In this document: piece after piece, positions 4,723-6,778 of the stretch
Position numbering within the stretch: the first letter of the stretch is position 1
Layout of the letters: every line of letters begins with the position of its first letter
Source: Sphingomonadaceae bacterium
GTDB taxonomy: Bacteria; Pseudomonadota; Alphaproteobacteria; Sphingomonadales; Sphingomonadaceae
NCBI GenBank assembly: GCA_019245455.1
Contig: JAFARM010000042.1
Span: 1-6,778 of the forward strand
Reading direction: 5' to 3'
Length of the DNA stretch: 6,778 nucleotides
The notes under the pieces: generated by a model
The model's database searches: none
What the model was told of the DNA's origin: nothing
Seen by the model: the letters and a program-made list of their open reading frames with translations, nothing else
Position numbers and translations under genes: made by a program

Positions 4723-5895
4723 ATGGGCGAAGACGAGCCTCCCGAGTACGGCACGGGGCGCGGGACGGCGGGCGAGGTGTTCGCCGCCTTCCTCGCGCTG
4801 GGCGTCAGCGCGTTCGGCGGGCCGGTCGCGCACCTCGGCTATTTCCGCGCCCGTTTCGTCGGACGGTGGCTGAGCGAGGCTGGCTTCGGCGATTTGGTCG
4901 CCTTGTGCTCGGTGCTGCCGGGGCCGACATCGAGCCAGGTCGGCGCGGCGATCGGCTTCCGCCGGGCCGGCTGGGCGGGGGCGGCGGCGGCGTGGACCGG
5001 CTTCACTTTGCCCTCGGCAGTGCTGATGATCGCCGTGGCGTTGCTCGCTCGCGGGATTGATGGTCGTGTTCTGTTCCATGTGGAACACGGCCTCGCCCTG
5101 GCGGCGGTGGCGATCGTCGCGCAGGCGGTCGTCGGCATGGCGCGGAGCCTGACGCCCGACTGGCCGCGCAAGGGGTTAGCCCTCGCCGCGGCGGCGATCG
5201 TCGCTGCCGGCGGGGCCTTCGGACAGGTCGCGGCGATCGCCGTCGGGGCGGCGGCGGGGGCGTTCCTGCCACGCGTCGCCGTGCCCGCTGCCGTGCGCAC
5301 CCCGCGGATGCGGCCGGTCACGGCGACGCTGGTGCCGGTCGCGATCCTCGTGACGCTGCTGGTCGCGGCGTTCTGCACCGCCCAGGTCACGGGCAGCCGC
5401 AGCGCGGCGCTCGCCGCGGCGTGCCTCAGGGCGGGCGCGCTGGTGTTCGGCGGCGGCCACGTCGTCCTGCCGCTGCTCCAGGCGAGCGTCGTCCCGCACC
5501 TCGTCGGCCGCGACGCCTTCCTCGCCGGCTACGGCGCGGCGCAGGCGGTGCCGGGGCCGCTGTTCACCTTCGCCGCCTTCCTCGGCGCGACCGTCGGCGG
5601 CGTCGGCGGCGGGCTGATCGCGCTCGTTGCCCTGTTCGCGCCGGGGATGCTGCTCCTTGCCGCCGCGCTGCCGTGGGCGGGGGCGGTAACGAGCGGACGA
5701 ACGCGCGCCGCGGTCGCCGGCGTCAACGCCGCCGTCGTCGGCGTGCTCGCCGCGGCGCTGGTGTCGCCGGTCGGCACGGCGGCGATCCTTGGGCCGGGCG
5801 ACGCCCTGCTCGCCGCCGCCGCGCTCGCCGCGCTCCTCGCCCGCGCGCCGCCGCTCGCCGTCGTCGCCGCGCTGGTCGCGGTGCAGGTCGTGTGA
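4723..5895 (+). CDS. chrA: Chromate transporter, two-domain ChrA (CHR family)
   Basis: This 390-residue inner-membrane protein should expel chromate from the cytoplasm, giving chromate resistance. It has the duplicated layout of long-chain CHR proteins. The first half carries [14 protein letters not shown] (29-42) and [10 protein letters not shown] (65-74). The second half carries the degenerate copies [10 protein letters not shown] (241-250) and AQAVPGPLF (273-281). About ten to twelve hydrophobic segments follow, rich in Ala, Val, Leu and Gly. Length is normal for the family. The frame is open back to 4180, inside lrp, but ATG 4723 is the first plausible start; AAGGG lies 3 nt upstream, rather close. 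It is downstream of lrp by 44 nt, with a tandem repeat in between. Codons 109-121 are unusually T- or A-ending for this gene and encode an odd LFHVEH stretch over a parS-like palindrome. Some CHR homologues are not chromate-specific. Confidence 0.93.
   Translation: MGEDEPPEYGTGRGTAGEVFAAFLALGVSAFGGPVAHLGYFRARFVGRWLSEAGFGDLVALCSVLPGPTSSQVGAAIGFRRAGWAGAAAAWTGFTLPSAVLMIAVALLARGIDGRVLFHVEHGLALAAVAIVAQAVVGMARSLTPDWPRKGLALAAAAIVAAGGAFGQVAAIAVGAAAGAFLPRVAVPAAVRTPRMRPVTATLVPVAILVTLLVAAFCTAQVTGSRSAALAAACLRAGALVFGGGHVVLPLLQASVVPHLVGRDAFLAGYGAAQAVPGPLFTFAAFLGATVGGVGGGLIALVALFAPGMLLLAAALPWAGAVTSGRTRAAVAGVNAAVVGVLAAALVSPVGTAAILGPGDALLAAAALAALLARAPPLAVVAALVAVQVV
5072..5087. other. parS-like palindrome inside chrA
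   Basis: TGTTCCA-TG-TGGAACA is a perfect 7-bp inverted repeat around a 2-nt centre. It matches the canonical chromosomal parS site TGTTTCACGTGAAACA, recalled from the ParB literature, at 13 of 16 positions. It encodes LFHVEH, close to the FHVKH/FHVEH peptides that in-frame parS sites produce. The central TG instead of CG may weaken ParB binding. The palindrome is seen directly; the ParB role is inferred. Confidence 0.4.
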
Positions 5896-5945
5896 GGCAG
5901 TCAGGGCAAGCGGCCGCCGTCCGCCACCGCGTCGCCGAAGGATCG

Positions 5946-5973
5946 GCGCTTCCCCGTCGCGAGGGGGAAGCGC
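5946..5973. terminator. Hairpin after chrA
   Basis: A perfect 10-bp stem (GCGCTTCCCC at 5946-5955, GGGGAAGCGC at 5964-5973) with an 8-nt loop lies 51 nt past the chrA stop and 59 nt before the pgm start. It probably ends chrA transcription, though no T-run follows. Stems of the CTTCCCC...GGGGAAG type recur between genes in sphingomonad genomes in my recollection, so it may also be a dispersed intergenic repeat. A second, weaker stem (CGGCGGC at 5984-5990 with GCCGCCG at 6008-6014) follows. Confidence 0.55.
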
Positions 5974-6031
5974 AGGCGGAACGCGGCGGCGGGGGTTTGT
6001 GCAAGGGGCCGCCGACGCTAAGAACGCGGCC

Positions 6032-6778
6032 ATGTGTATCGATCTGTCTGCCCTGACCGCCGCCTACGCCGACCGCCGCCCCGACCCGGCCGACCCGGCG
6101 CAGCGCGTCGCGTTCGGCACCTCGGGGCATCGCGGATCGGCGCTCGATACGACGTTCAACGAGGACCATATCCTCGCCACGACGCAGGCGGTCGTCGACT
6201 GGCGGGCGGCGCACGGCGTCGATGGGCCGCTGTTCCTCGGCCGCGACACGCACGCCCTGTCGGAGCCGGCGTGGATCACCGCCCGCGAGGTGCTCGCCGG
6301 CAACGGCGTCGACGTGCGGATCGACGCCGGCGGCGGCTTCACGCCGACGCCGGGGGTCAGCCACGCCGTCGTCGCGCACAACCGCGGCCGCACCGCGCAC
6401 CTCGCCGACGGCATCGTCGTCACGCCGTCGCACAACCCGCCGCGCGACGGCGGGTTCAAGTACAACGGCCCCGACGGCGGCCCGGCCGACACGGGCATCA
6501 CCGGCTGGATCGAGGCGCGCGCCAACGCCCTGCTCGCGGAGGGGTTGACCGGGGTCCGCCGCGCCGCCGCCGGGCGCGTGCCGTTCGATTTCGTCGCCGG
6601 CTATGTCGAGGACCTGCCCAGCGTCGTCGATGTCGCCGCGATCGCCGCCGCCGGGGTCCGGATCGGCGTCGATCCGCTGGGCGGGGCGAGCGTCGCCTGG
6701 TGGCCGCGCATCGCCGAACGCTTCGGGCTCGACCTGACGGTGGTGAACGAGGCCGTCGACCCCGCCTTCGCCTTCATG
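6032..6778 (+). CDS. pgm: Phosphoglucomutase, alpha-D-glucose-specific (3' end beyond window)
   Basis: Pgm interconverts glucose-1-phosphate and glucose-6-phosphate, linking glycolysis with synthesis of UDP-glucose, polysaccharides and glycogen in the cytoplasm. The 249 codons present align well with E. coli Pgm (about 546 residues). FGTSGHRGS is at 28-36, the substrate-binding segment DTHALSEPA at 72-80, GFTPTP at 102-107, and the active-site loop TPSHNPP at 131-137 with phosphoserine Ser133. GVDPLGG is at 212-218. Roughly the last 55% of the gene, including the sugar- and phosphate-binding C-terminal domains, lies outside. The start ATG at 6032 gives [18 protein letters not shown], which begins slightly later than E. 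coli Pgm. No Shine-Dalgarno sequence precedes it. A weak promoter-like pair (TTGTGC at 5997-6002, TAAGAA at 6019-6024, 16 nt apart) would place transcription start almost on the ATG, so the mRNA could be leaderless. The gene appears intact as far as visible. Confidence 0.95.
   Translation, partial: MCIDLSALTAAYADRRPDPADPAQRVAFGTSGHRGSALDTTFNEDHILATTQAVVDWRAAHGVDGPLFLGRDTHALSEPAWITAREVLAGNGVDVRIDAGGGFTPTPGVSHAVVAHNRGRTAHLADGIVVTPSHNPPRDGGFKYNGPDGGPADTGITGWIEARANALLAEGLTGVRRAAAGRVPFDFVAGYVEDLPSVVDVAAIAAAGVRIGVDPLGGASVAWWPRIAERFGLDLTVVNEAVDPAFAFM

Noticed and set aside
5978..6002. GGAAC at 5978-5982 as an EcfG -35 element for pgm
   Set aside because: No GTT-containing -10 element lies 16-17 nt downstream; the nearest GTT is only 12 nt away.
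5176..6033. Minus-strand open frame of 285 codons opposite the end of chrA
   Set aside because: The product is almost entirely Arg/Gly/Glu/Asp from reading membrane-protein codons backwards; chrA is clearly the real gene.

Overview
The window is GC-rich chromosomal DNA, by eye about 70% G+C, with third codon positions dominated by C and G. Gene content and protein style point to an alphaproteobacterium, most likely a sphingomonad. The supporting signs are the DUF952 protein, a cold-shock gene directly followed by a long IF-1, a GGAAC-N16-GGTT stress-type promoter, and an enterobacterial-type Pgm. The genus is an inference; no rRNA or tRNA gene is present to fix it. I see no mobile element, CRISPR array or phage gene.

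Layout. Positions 1-40 hold no recognisable gene. Positions 41-1785 carry a minus-strand stress cluster read right to left. It runs from a 125-residue DUF2382 protein (1785-1408), through a 324-residue DUF2382 protein with a YflT-like N-terminus (1394-420), to a DUF952 protein (337-41) after two hairpins. A general-stress (EcfG-type) promoter motif sits just upstream of the first gene. Positions 2065-2537 read rightward and encode a cold-shock protein and a C-terminally extended IF-1 separated by 5 nt. A 13-bp hairpin (2546-2581) lies between infA and the convergent haloalkane dehalogenase gene.

Positions 2619-4153 read leftward and encode a LysE/RhtB-type exporter followed by a subfamily-I haloalkane dehalogenase. 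Divergently, 4226-4678 encodes an Lrp/AsnC regulator that probably controls the exporter pair across a 72-bp shared control region. It is followed by a two-domain chromate transporter, chrA (4723-5895). The last gene, starting at 6032, is phosphoglucomutase (pgm); it is cut by the window end after 249 codons.

How the genes relate. The left half looks like a stress and translation-adaptation neighbourhood: general-stress DUF2382 proteins divergent from a cold-shock/IF-1 pair. The right half is an exporter, dehalogenase, Lrp and chromate-transporter accessory block ending at a housekeeping sugar-phosphate gene. I found no wholly new gene system. The most notable non-coding signals are a parS-like palindrome inside chrA within a patch of atypical codons, the EcfG-type promoter, a hairpin that would hide the DUF952 ribosome-binding site, and an 11-bp tandem repeat ahead of chrA.
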